A stretch of 64,000 nt of DNA from Paucihalobacter sp036825875 (lineage in GTDB: Bacteria > Bacteroidota > Bacteroidia > Flavobacteriales > Flavobacteriaceae). Shown here piece by piece: positions 42,508 to 50,863 of this stretch. The stretch covers positions 1 through 64,000 of the forward strand of contig NZ_DAISXK010000006.1 in the NCBI RefSeq assembly GCF_036825875.1. Direction: 5' to 3'. The notes beneath the pieces are model-generated. The model did not search any database, was not told the origin of the DNA, and saw only the letters and a program-made list of their open reading frames with translations. The position numbers were made by a program, and so were the translations under genes. The stretch's first letter is position 1; each line of letters begins with the position of its first letter.

Positions 42508-43557
42508 TCAATCCTGATTCAAATACCAGTCATACTGTAATTTTATACCTTCTTCAAGGTTTATCTTATAACTCCAACCCAATGAATTAAGCTTTGTTAC
42601 ATCGGTTAACTTCTTCATGGGACCGTCTGGCTTATCGGTATTAAAAACTAAATTACCTTTAAACCCAACTATTTCCCTAATGGTTTCGGCTAAATTTTTA
42701 ATGGAAATATCTTCGCCTGTTCCTATGTTAATATGTGTATTCCTAATTTCCTTTTCATCCGAATCGTAGGTGTCTTTAAAATTTCTATTTTCCATTAAAA
42801 ATACGCAAGCATCCGCCATGTCTTCAGACCATAAAAATTCTCTTTTAGGTTTTCCAGAACCCCAAACCTCAAGGCTATTGGCGGTTACACCAAATTTCGC
42901 GAGATACTCCATTGCTTCTTGAACATTTTCTAGGCCCAAATCTTTTAAAACTTCATTGATTTTGTTTTCATTTAACAACTTTGCCAGATGAATTTTTCGT
43001 AAAAGTGCTGGTAACACGTGCGATTTTTCTAAATCAAAATTATCATTTGGCCCATATAGATTAGTTGGCATTACTGAAATAAAGTTGGTACCATACTGTA
43101 AATTGTAGCTTTCGCACATTTTAATCCCAGCGATTTTAGCGATAGCATATGGCTCATTCGTATATTCTAGAGTATTGGTTAAAAGTGCCGCTTCCTTCAT
43201 CGGTTGAGCTGCATTTTTGGGATAAATACATGTACTTCCTAAAAATAGTAGTTTTTTTACACCATTTAAATAGCATTGATGAATCACGTTGTTTTGAATC
43301 ATCAAATTTTCATATAAAAACTCTGCTCTATAGGTATTATTGGCAACAATACCTCCAACTTTAGCTGCTGCTAAAATAACGTATTCCGGTTTTTCTGAAG
43401 TGAAAAAATTTTGGACTTCTTGTTGATTGGTTAAGTCTAACTCGGTATGCGTTCTATAGACAATATTATCGTATCCTTTGTTTTTAAGTGTTTTTAGAAT
43501 AGCACTTCCTACGAGTCCGCGATGACCAGCCAAATATATTTTTGAATTTTTATGCAT
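42508..43557 (-). CDS. fcl: GDP-L-fucose synthase
   Basis: The 349-residue extended SDR enzyme epimerises and reduces GDP-4-keto-6-deoxymannose to GDP-L-fucose. It has YLAGHRGLVGSAILKTL at the start, FLGSTCIYPKNAAQP (about residues 105-119) and the catalytic YAIAK (about 137-141). It is longer than the E. coli enzyme (about 320) by an internal insertion near residues 190-215 (KLLNENKINEVLKDLGLEN), a variant seen in Bacteroidota. It follows gmd by 9 bases, making a two-gene GDP-fucose operon. Confidence 0.94.
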   Translation of the reverse strand: MHKNSKIYLAGHRGLVGSAILKTLKNKGYDNIVYRTHTELDLTNQQEVQNFFTSEKPEYVILAAAKVGGIVANNTYRAEFLYENLMIQNNVIHQCYLNGVKKLLFLGSTCIYPKNAAQPMKEAALLTNTLEYTNEPYAIAKIAGIKMCESYNLQYGTNFISVMPTNLYGPNDNFDLEKSHVLPALLRKIHLAKLLNENKINEVLKDLGLENVQEAMEYLAKFGVTANSLEVWGSGKPKREFLWSEDMADACVFLMENRNFKDTYDSDEKEIRNTHINIGTGEDISIKNLAETIREIVGFKGNLVFNTDKPDGPMKKLTDVTKLNSLGWSYKINLEEGIKLQYDWYLNQD

Positions 43558-43566
43558 TATAAATAA

Positions 43567-44691
43567 TTATTCAAAATAATTTTTAATTCTGTACCCACCA
43601 TCTCTTAAAAACTGCTGCTTCTTCATCAATACCAAATCGCTAGACATCATATCTTCAACCAAATCTTCTAAATTATATTGCGGAACCCAACCTAATTTTT
43701 CTTTGGCTTTTGTAGCATCGCCAATAAGTAATTCTACTTCGGTTGGTCGGTAATATTTGGGGTCTACGGCTACTACTTCTCTGCCTATCTCTAATGAATA
43801 TTCAGGTTTGGAACAAGACTTTATATAGCCCTTTTCATCAACACCTTCGCCCTTAAATTCTAATTCAATGCCAACATGTGCAAAGCTCATTCTAACAAAA
43901 TCTCTAACCGATGTGGTTGTACCCGTGGCAATTACCCAATCTTCAGCTTGGTCTGCTTGTAGAATCATCCACATCATTCGTACATAATCTTTGGCATGAC
44001 CCCAATCTCGCTTGGCATCTAGATTTCCTAAATATATTTTTTCTTGTAAACCGAGTGCTATTTTTGACGTTGCTCTTGTAATTTTTCTGGTTACAAAAGT
44101 CTCACCTCTAATAGGTGATTCGTGATTGAATAGAATACCATTACAAGCGTAAATACCGTAGGCTTCTCTATAATTTACCGTAATCCAATAAGCGTACATT
44201 TTGGCAACGGCATAAGGACTTCGCGGGTAAAAAGGCGTGGTTTCTGTTTGCGGAATTTCTTGTACCTTACCATATAACTCTGAAGTTGACGCTTGATAAA
44301 TGCGCGTTTTTTTCTCCATACCAAGCAAGCGTATGGCTTCCAAAATACGCAGTGTCCCTAAAGCATCGCAATTGGCGGTGTACTCTGGCATTTCAAACGA
44401 CACCTGGACATGGCTCATAGCTGCTAGATTATAAATCTCGTCCGGTTGTACCTCCTTAATTATTCTTGTTAGGTTAGTGCTGTCTGTTAAATCGCCATAA
44501 TGTAGAAAGAAGTTCTGATTTTCTACATGTGGGTCTTGATATAGGTGATCAATTCTGTCTGTATTAAACATTGATGACCTTCTTTTTATACCGTGCACTA
44601 GATAGCCCTTTTTCAGTAAGAACTCACTTAAATAAGCGCCATCCTGACCCGTAACTCCCGTGACGAGCGCTGTTTTTTGTTGGATTTTCAT
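43567..44691 (-). CDS. gmd: GDP-mannose 4,6-dehydratase
   Basis: The 374-residue SDR enzyme converts GDP-mannose to GDP-4-keto-6-deoxymannose. Signatures: ALVTGVTGQDGAYLSEFLL (about residues 8-26), HGIKRRSSMFNTDRI, the QASTSELYGKVQE block and catalytic YAVAKMYAYW. Length is normal. The start ATG 44691 lies only 5 bases after a complete promoter, so the message should be leaderless or nearly so. It is followed by fcl. Confidence 0.95.
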   Translation of the reverse strand: MKIQQKTALVTGVTGQDGAYLSEFLLKKGYLVHGIKRRSSMFNTDRIDHLYQDPHVENQNFFLHYGDLTDSTNLTRIIKEVQPDEIYNLAAMSHVQVSFEMPEYTANCDALGTLRILEAIRLLGMEKKTRIYQASTSELYGKVQEIPQTETTPFYPRSPYAVAKMYAYWITVNYREAYGIYACNGILFNHESPIRGETFVTRKITRATSKIALGLQEKIYLGNLDAKRDWGHAKDYVRMMWMILQADQAEDWVIATGTTTSVRDFVRMSFAHVGIELEFKGEGVDEKGYIKSCSKPEYSLEIGREVVAVDPKYYRPTEVELLIGDATKAKEKLGWVPQYNLEDLVEDMMSSDLVLMKKQQFLRDGGYRIKNYFE

Positions 44692-44696
44692 TGTTT

Positions 44697-44726
44697 CAAA
44701 TTTATAACTGAGCTAGTGATCTACAA
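44697..44726 (-). promoter_or_regulatory. gmd-fcl promoter, almost touching the start codon
   Basis: On the minus strand TTG (44726-44724), exactly 19 bases, then TAAATTTG (44704-44697), then AAACA and ATG 44691. Transcription should begin at or within a few bases of the start codon. Confidence 0.7.
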
Positions 44727-44777
44727 ATGTATTGCTTTTGTTGTTTAAACCAAACCATTTCGTATATTAAGACTGGA

Positions 44778-45635
44778 TTAGAATTTGGCACTAAGGTATT
44801 GTTTTATAGTTGTATCTACACTTTTTTCCCATTTTGATAGTTCAAAATTCAAGTGTTTTATTTTGTCATTATTTAAAACACTAAAGTTTGGCCTTGCAGC
44901 TTTTGTTTCATAAGATAAAACAGGATTCACTGCATTGCTTTTAAAAAAGTTAGCAATATAATACGCAAAACCATACCAAGAGGTTTGACCGACAGGTGAA
45001 AAATGATAGATTCCAAATTGTTGATTGTCCGTTTTGATTAGGAAATATATAAATTTTGCTAATTCTTCACAGCTGGTTGGGGTACCTATTTGTGTGCTCA
45101 CAACATTCATAGCTTCCTTATTTTCAATCTTTTTTATGACCGTTTTAAAAAAATTATGCCCATAAATTGAATATAACCATGATGCTCTTATGATAAAGTA
45201 TGAATTTAAAATACTTGATACAAACTTTTCTCCTTCCAACTTTGACTCGCCGTAAGCATTAATGGGATTAGGTATATCTGTTTCTATATAAGGTGTAGAA
45301 CTGTTGCCATCAAAAACATAATCTGTTGAAATATGAATTAGTATAACCCCTGTCGCATTGCATGCCAAGGCAAGATTTTGAACTGCTTTTGAGTTAATCT
45401 GAAACGCTTGTTCAGGGTTTGTTTCTGCCAATTCAACATTTGTGTAGGCGGCGCAATTTATACAATAATGTATTTGGTTTGAATTAAAAAATAAGTTAAG
45501 GTCTTCTTTTTTAGTAATATCTAATTCTGCTTTCGTTTTAAAAATAAAATTAGTAGCATCCTTATTTGAAGAAAATAGTTGCTTTATGGTTAAGGCCAAT
45601 TGTCCGTTACCGCCTGTTACTAAAACATTGATCAT
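44778..45635 (-). CDS. rfbD: dTDP-4-dehydrorhamnose reductase
   Basis: The 285-residue SDR enzyme makes dTDP-L-rhamnose in the last step of the pathway. It begins NVLVTGGNGQLALTI, has HISTDYVFDGNSSTPY (about residues 101-116) and the catalytic YGESKLEGE (about 130-138). It overlaps rfbC by 4 bases and is the last gene of the M23-to-rfb operon; the next gene, gmd, has its own promoter. Confidence 0.94.
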   Translation of the reverse strand: MINVLVTGGNGQLALTIKQLFSSNKDATNFIFKTKAELDITKKEDLNLFFNSNQIHYCINCAAYTNVELAETNPEQAFQINSKAVQNLALACNATGVILIHISTDYVFDGNSSTPYIETDIPNPINAYGESKLEGEKFVSSILNSYFIIRASWLYSIYGHNFFKTVIKKIENKEAMNVVSTQIGTPTSCEELAKFIYFLIKTDNQQFGIYHFSPVGQTSWYGFAYYIANFFKSNAVNPVLSYETKAARPNFSVLNNDKIKHLNFELSKWEKSVDTTIKQYLSAKF

Positions 45636-46180
45636 TCCTTTAAATAATTTTCTAAAGTTGGTAGGGATTTATCTTTTTCCGAAATAATTAGGTCATTTGA
45701 TGGAAAATTCCAGTCAATATTTAAATCTTGATCACTATAAATAATGCCTCTTTCAGCATTTTTATTGTAGTAATTATCGCACTTATAGCTAAATATAGTG
45801 TTGTCTTCCAAAACCAGAAACCCATGAGCAAAACCTTTTGGAACAAACATTTGATGTTTATTTTCTTCTGATAAAATGACGGCTGCATACTTAAGATAAG
45901 TTTCTGAAGTTGCTCTTAAGTCAACACAAACATCTAAAACGCTACCTTTTATAACTCTGACTAACTTGGCTTGTTCATAATCTCCTACTTGAAAATGAAG
46001 ACCTCTTAAAACCCCTTTAGATGACTGGGATTGGTTGTCTTGAACAAAATCAATGCCCAATCCTGTATGTTTATAAAAATCGTGTTTATTATAACTTTCA
46101 TAAAAATAGCCTCGGCTATCTTGAAAGACCAAGGGCTTTAATACAAAACAATCTTTAAGACTTGTTTGTTCTATAATCAT
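45632..46180 (-). CDS. rfbC: dTDP-4-dehydrorhamnose 3,5-epimerase
   Basis: The 182-residue cupin-fold epimerase has FYESYNKHDF, the conserved QDNQSQSSKGVLRGLHFQ (about residues 47-64, with the catalytic His) and PKGFAHGFLVLED (about 114-126). Length is normal. The gene begins one base after the rfbA stop and overlaps rfbD by 4 bases. Confidence 0.94.
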   Translation of the reverse strand: MIIEQTSLKDCFVLKPLVFQDSRGYFYESYNKHDFYKHTGLGIDFVQDNQSQSSKGVLRGLHFQVGDYEQAKLVRVIKGSVLDVCVDLRATSETYLKYAAVILSEENKHQMFVPKGFAHGFLVLEDNTIFSYKCDNYYNKNAERGIIYSDQDLNIDWNFPSNDLIISEKDKSLPTLENYLKE

Positions 46181-46181
46181 A

Positions 46182-47039
46182 TTATTTTAAACTTAGTAGG
46201 TAAGTACCATAACCACTTTTTAACAGTGGTTGAGCTAAAGCAGTTAGTTGCGCTTTATTTATGAATCCCATTTTAAAAGCAGCCTCTTCGATAGAACCAA
46301 TTTTTAATCCCTGTCGTTCTTCAATTACTTGTACAAAATTTGTGGCTTGCACTAAAGAATTAAAAGTACCAGTATCTAACCATGCAGTACCTCTATCTAA
46401 TATACTTACGCTTAGTTTTCCTCTTTCTAAATAAAATTTATTAATGTCTGTAATCTCCAATTCACCTCTATGACTTGGCTTTATTTGTTTTGCAATATTT
46501 ACTACTTCATTGTCATAAAAATAAATTCCAGGTACTGCGTAATTAGACTTAGGCTTTTGTGGCTTTTCTTCAATTGAAATAGCTTTACCTGCTTCGTTAA
46601 ATTCAACGACACCGTAGCGTTCTGGATCTTGGACGTGATAGGCATAAATAATCCCGCCATCTGGGTTATTGTTTGATTGTAGCAACGTAGATAGGCCAGA
46701 TCCATAAAAAATATTATCTCCTAAAATAAGTGCAACCTTATCATTACCTACAAAATCTTCACCTATTAAAAATGCTTCTGCAAGGCCATTGGGAAACTCT
46801 TGAGAGGCGTAATAAAAATCACATCCTAATTGTGCTCCGTCACCTAAAAGTTTTTGAAATAATGGCAAATCCTGTGGGGTTGAAATAATCAATATCTCTC
46901 TAATTCCTGCAGACATTAAAGTGGATATGGGATAATATATCATTGGCTTATCATATACCGGCATAAGCTGTTTGCTCACTGCAATTGTGAGTGGATGTAG
47001 TCGTGTTCCAGATCCACCTGCCAAGACAATTCCTTTCAT
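46182..47039 (-). CDS. rfbA: Glucose-1-phosphate thymidylyltransferase
   Basis: The 285-residue nucleotidyltransferase makes dTDP-glucose, the first step to dTDP-rhamnose. It shows KGIVLAGGSGTRLHPLT (residues 2-18), VYDKPMIYYPISTLM, ALILGDNIFYGSGL (about 103-116) and EKPQKPKSNYAVPGIYFYD. Length is normal. It overlaps rfbB by 4 bases. Confidence 0.95.
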   Translation of the reverse strand: MKGIVLAGGSGTRLHPLTIAVSKQLMPVYDKPMIYYPISTLMSAGIREILIISTPQDLPLFQKLLGDGAQLGCDFYYASQEFPNGLAEAFLIGEDFVGNDKVALILGDNIFYGSGLSTLLQSNNNPDGGIIYAYHVQDPERYGVVEFNEAGKAISIEEKPQKPKSNYAVPGIYFYDNEVVNIAKQIKPSHRGELEITDINKFYLERGKLSVSILDRGTAWLDTGTFNSLVQATNFVQVIEERQGLKIGSIEEAAFKMGFINKAQLTALAQPLLKSGYGTYLLSLK

Positions 47040-48058
47040 ATCTTATTGTATTTATTTAGATACCAAGATACCGTTTTTTTTATTCCAGACTCAAAATTTT
47101 CATTGGCCTTCCACTCTAAATTATTTTCAATTTTTGAAGCATCTATCGCGTATCTAAAATCGTGGCCCGGTCTGTCAGTAACAAATTTAATAAGTTCTTT
47201 ATAGGGCTTTCCCTGTGGGATTATCTCATCCAAAACATCGCAGATCTTATGAGCTATATAAAGATTATTTCTTTCATTTTTGCCGCCAATATTATAGGTT
47301 TCGCCGGATTGGCCATTTAAAAAAGCCAACTCAATGCCCTTACAATGGTCTGAAACATACAACCAATCTCGAATATTTTTACCATCGCCATAAATTGGAA
47401 TAGGCTCATTATTGATAGCCTTTCTTATAATGGTTGGAATAAGCTTTTCATCGTGTTGCCTGGGGCCATAGTTGTTGGAGCAATTAGTAGTTACAACATT
47501 CATCCCATAAGTGTGAAAATAACTTCTCACCACAAAATCTGATGAAGCTTTTGATGCACTATACGGACTATTGGGAGCGTAAGGGGTTTGTTCTGTGAAT
47601 AATCCAGTTTCACCTAAGGTGCCATAAACCTCATCGGTACTGATGTGTAAAAATCTATTATTCTCGCAACCAATTTTAGGTTGATGCGGTGCCGACATCC
47701 AATAGTTTCTTGCCACATCTATCAAAGTAAAAGTCCCAAACACATTGGTTTGAATAAATGCATTTGGGTTATTAATAGAATTATCTACATGCGATTCGGC
47801 TGCAAAATGGATTACGCCATCAAATTTATACCTATTAAATAGCTCTTCAATCAAGTATCGATCGCAAATATCACCTTTAACGAATTTGTAATTTGGTAAA
47901 TCCTCAATATCTTCTAAATTAGAAAGCTCACCGGCGTAGGTGAGCTTGTCTAAATTTATAAGTTCAATACTTGGATGCTTTTTAAGGAATTCAATAATAA
48001 AATTTGACCCTATAAATCCTGCACCACCGGTTATTAAAATGCATTTATGCTTTTTCAT
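47036..48058 (-). CDS. rfbB: dTDP-glucose 4,6-dehydratase
   Basis: The 340-residue SDR enzyme has CILITGGAGFIGSNFIIEFL at the start, FAAESHVDNSINNP (about residues 85-98), HISTDEVYGTLG (about 138-149) and the catalytic YSASKASSD (about 166-174). It makes dTDP-4-keto-6-deoxyglucose. It overlaps the Wzz-like gene by 14 bases and rfbA by 4 bases. The gene order B-A-C-D is common in Bacteroidota. Confidence 0.95.
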   Translation of the reverse strand: MKKHKCILITGGAGFIGSNFIIEFLKKHPSIELINLDKLTYAGELSNLEDIEDLPNYKFVKGDICDRYLIEELFNRYKFDGVIHFAAESHVDNSINNPNAFIQTNVFGTFTLIDVARNYWMSAPHQPKIGCENNRFLHISTDEVYGTLGETGLFTEQTPYAPNSPYSASKASSDFVVRSYFHTYGMNVVTTNCSNNYGPRQHDEKLIPTIIRKAINNEPIPIYGDGKNIRDWLYVSDHCKGIELAFLNGQSGETYNIGGKNERNNLYIAHKICDVLDEIIPQGKPYKELIKFVTDRPGHDFRYAIDASKIENNLEWKANENFESGIKKTVSWYLNKYNKI

Positions 48059-49139
48059 CGTATCTTATAACATATTGGTAAAGGCGAATGATTAGGTAAA
48101 TTAAACCGAGTCCTATAAATCCAAGCACGGGTAAGATTATTACATATTTCATCCAAATAGTCCGATATAGTGACCCTACATCTTGAAAACTAGCTAAGGT
48201 GTCAAAATAAACATCCTCTTCAACTTTTTGAGATTCTATATTACTTAGTAATTTTTGAAGCTGAATTTCCTTTTCTAGCAATTCATATTCTTTAGTTACA
48301 GTTCTTTCAGAGACAACCGACATTCCGTCCTTAAAAGAGACCATTCCTTTATCAGATTTAGACTCTTCCTCCATTACCCTCATATAAACCTTTTTCAAAG
48401 AATCTACTTGTTTAATAGAATTTTGAATCTGTTTCTTTTCTATAGATAGTAACGAATCTCTTTTTTGCATTTTTTTAATTGAATAGGTATTGGTAAACGT
48501 ACTGTTTAATCCCTCTTCAAGTCTTCTAAAAATATCTTTTTTATATGACCGAACTTCAATTTGAAAAAAATCTCCATTGTATATACTTCTATTTTTTATA
48601 AAATCATCGAAATTTACATCTAATTCTTCCGTCCTAACACTGTCAATCGACTTCACATACATGTCATATTCTCTGATTCTGTCATTTTCTGTCTCAGGGC
48701 CAGGTGTAATTTCGAAACTTAAAATATCTTTAGCTTCATCTATATCTATATCAAATATATTCTCTAACTGTTTGTAGTCCTTTTCACCAATTAAGGCGTT
48801 GTAGTAATTTATGTTTTGGACTAATTGAAATTTTGAGTCAAAATAAGGCTTAACAAGCATTTGCGATCTGTAAATGTCCTTTTGTGATTTTTCTAAAAAA
48901 AACCCCAAAACGGCCAAAGATATCATGGTAAAGGCAATGATTTTAATATTCTTAAATATAACTTTTAATACATGAATAATGATGTCATACAAAGCTTTAA
49001 TAATCGTGCTAAAAAACCTCCCTATTCTATCAAATCCATTTCCTATTAAATTGAAAATTACGATTAAATCTATTTCTTCGTTATTTGAGGAACGAATAGG
49101 TTTACTATTGTTTGATTCCGCAGGTAATTTATCACTCAT
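48045..49139 (-). CDS. Wzz-like chain-length determinant protein
   Basis: The 364-residue protein has one membrane helix near residues 65-82 (IIAFTMISLAVLGFFLE), a periplasmic domain with long coiled-coil stretches (about 200-310) and a C-terminal helix (about 332-356). This is the Wzz/PCP plan, with an unusually long N-terminal cytoplasmic and amphipathic part (about 60 residues). No tyrosine-kinase domain is attached, so it is of the PCP-1 or stand-alone type. It would set polymer length together with the Wzy protein. It follows the DUF6909 gene by 7 bases and overlaps rfbB. Confidence 0.82.
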   Translation of the reverse strand: MSDKLPAESNNSKPIRSSNNEEIDLIVIFNLIGNGFDRIGRFFSTIIKALYDIIIHVLKVIFKNIKIIAFTMISLAVLGFFLEKSQKDIYRSQMLVKPYFDSKFQLVQNINYYNALIGEKDYKQLENIFDIDIDEAKDILSFEITPGPETENDRIREYDMYVKSIDSVRTEELDVNFDDFIKNRSIYNGDFFQIEVRSYKKDIFRRLEEGLNSTFTNTYSIKKMQKRDSLLSIEKKQIQNSIKQVDSLKKVYMRVMEEESKSDKGMVSFKDGMSVVSERTVTKEYELLEKEIQLQKLLSNIESQKVEEDVYFDTLASFQDVGSLYRTIWMKYVIILPVLGFIGLGLIYLIIRLYQYVIRYDEKA

Positions 49140-49146
49140 AATTATG

Positions 49147-50835
49147 TTAGTTAAGAATTTGTTCTATAATTTTTCGGGTTATTACATAGGTTGGTTTTAC
49201 ACCAGTGGTGCCCAAGCCGCCAGAGGCTAAGGTGCTTCCTGTTTCTAGAGGGTTATCACTGGCATAATAGGCATAGCGCACTTTTACATTTTCATTGATA
49301 CTGCCTCTAATTTTTGAAGCTGACTGTATGGCCTTTTGGTAATGAACACCTTCCATTTCTAGGCCTATCACGTTCCAGGTAGAATCTTTAAAAAATTTAA
49401 GGATATCCTTGTTTTGTAAAGAGGTGCCTAAAACGGTTACCATGGTGCCTTCATAAATATCTACGTCACAAGCTTCAAGATCATTTTTAGACAATTCGTT
49501 TTTGAACGGATAATTATCTGCCGTTCCTTCAAATATATGCGCCGAAGGAATCATTACATCTCCTTTTTTACCATCTAAAATCCCAGCTTTTCCCATAATT
49601 GAAATAGATTCAATATTAAGATATACTTTTTCTCCATTGGCTTTTACAGGCTTTAACAACTCATCAATAGTTTCATAAGCTTGCTCACCAAAAGCATAGT
49701 CCATAACAACAATAACCGGTTGTTGTTCGCTTATTAATTTTGGGTCAACCTTTATGTCCAATTTACTTGCGTCAATTTTTGTAATATCAAATATTTGAAC
49801 GTCTATATTGGTCCCAGAGGCATCGGGGATAAACGTCATTCCTTTCTGCAACGCTTCTTTCTTTACTTTATTGCGCAAAGCTTCATTTTCTTCATTACTC
49901 AAAGTTTCGTACAGTTGAAAATTGTGTTGTTTTGGCAAGGTTGATTTAAGAGCATTTGGCGCAAATAAGGTATTCATTACACTGTGCATATTGGCGCTAA
50001 TTATATGAATAGGGCGCTTTAACATATCCTGCTTTTTTAAAATACTTTTGATGTTATCAGCCCAAATTTCACCGTGAATATGATGACCTAGTCTTTCTCG
50101 TAAAACTGGACTGAAGGTGACCGTTCGTTTTTGATCATAAACCAATTCGTCAATCGCCAATTTACCAAGCCAGTATATAATTTCTAAAAATCTCTCGGGC
50201 TTTGTTTTAGTAGCGAACTGTGTGTGACTTTGCTTTAATTCGCTAAAGGTCCTGCCTAAAATATTACCAGTATGCGTAAGTGCTATTTCGCGCTCTTGTA
50301 AGCTTAACTTTTTACCAGATTTTACCGCTTCTTCTAACTTGATCCAATCTCGAGTGGTTGAACCATCGTCTGAAATCACAACTTTTTTTGCTATTTTATG
50401 CGACTCAATGAATAGAAATGTGAGATGCGTAAGTATGTCGTAAATCTCCGATCTGCCTCTAGTGATTTCAATGTTCATTTGTTCGCTATCAATTCTATAG
50501 CAATTTCGCCTTCTCTTTGGTGGAATTATGGCTTTAAAATGAGAATTGGAATAACCTTCATCACTCGTGAGGTTTATAAATCTGCACTCTTCAATACCTT
50601 CGGGAAGCCTGTCTACAACATATAGCAACCCGTCAAGTTCTGTTTTTTCTTCAGCAATAGTACCGTAAATTTCTGGCCTGAGTAACAAGAGTGATTCTCT
50701 TAAAGCATCACCCGAAACACCCATAGGTTTGTAAAAACCGCGATTGAACAAATGTCGCATCGTTATGTACATGCGTTCTATGGCATTTGTACTTTCCTGT
50801 GCTCTAGTCCTTCCGGAAGTTCGTTGCTTAGTCAT
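49147..50835 (-). CDS. DUF6909-like protein with nucleoside-phosphorylase-like C-terminal region
   Basis: The 562-residue soluble protein has no signal or membrane segment. It fits my memory of DUF6909, a Bacteroidota family of unknown role. The C-terminal part (about residues 380-562) has blocks in the order expected for the PNP/AMP-nucleosidase fold: IYEGTMVTVLGTS, then VIGLEMEGVHYQKAI (compare the usual 'DMExa'), then YYASDNPLETG (compare the 'SD' motif). A nucleotide-related hydrolase or phosphorylase is therefore possible. It lies between a GH3 gene and a Wzz-like gene in one operon. Confidence 0.75.
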   Translation of the reverse strand: MTKQRTSGRTRAQESTNAIERMYITMRHLFNRGFYKPMGVSGDALRESLLLLRPEIYGTIAEEKTELDGLLYVVDRLPEGIEECRFINLTSDEGYSNSHFKAIIPPKRRRNCYRIDSEQMNIEITRGRSEIYDILTHLTFLFIESHKIAKKVVISDDGSTTRDWIKLEEAVKSGKKLSLQEREIALTHTGNILGRTFSELKQSHTQFATKTKPERFLEIIYWLGKLAIDELVYDQKRTVTFSPVLRERLGHHIHGEIWADNIKSILKKQDMLKRPIHIISANMHSVMNTLFAPNALKSTLPKQHNFQLYETLSNEENEALRNKVKKEALQKGMTFIPDASGTNIDVQIFDITKIDASKLDIKVDPKLISEQQPVIVVMDYAFGEQAYETIDELLKPVKANGEKVYLNIESISIMGKAGILDGKKGDVMIPSAHIFEGTADNYPFKNELSKNDLEACDVDIYEGTMVTVLGTSLQNKDILKFFKDSTWNVIGLEMEGVHYQKAIQSASKIRGSINENVKVRYAYYASDNPLETGSTLASGGLGTTGVKPTYVITRKIIEQILN

Positions 50836-50863
50836 TTCTAATATTTAGCGTGCAAATATACAT

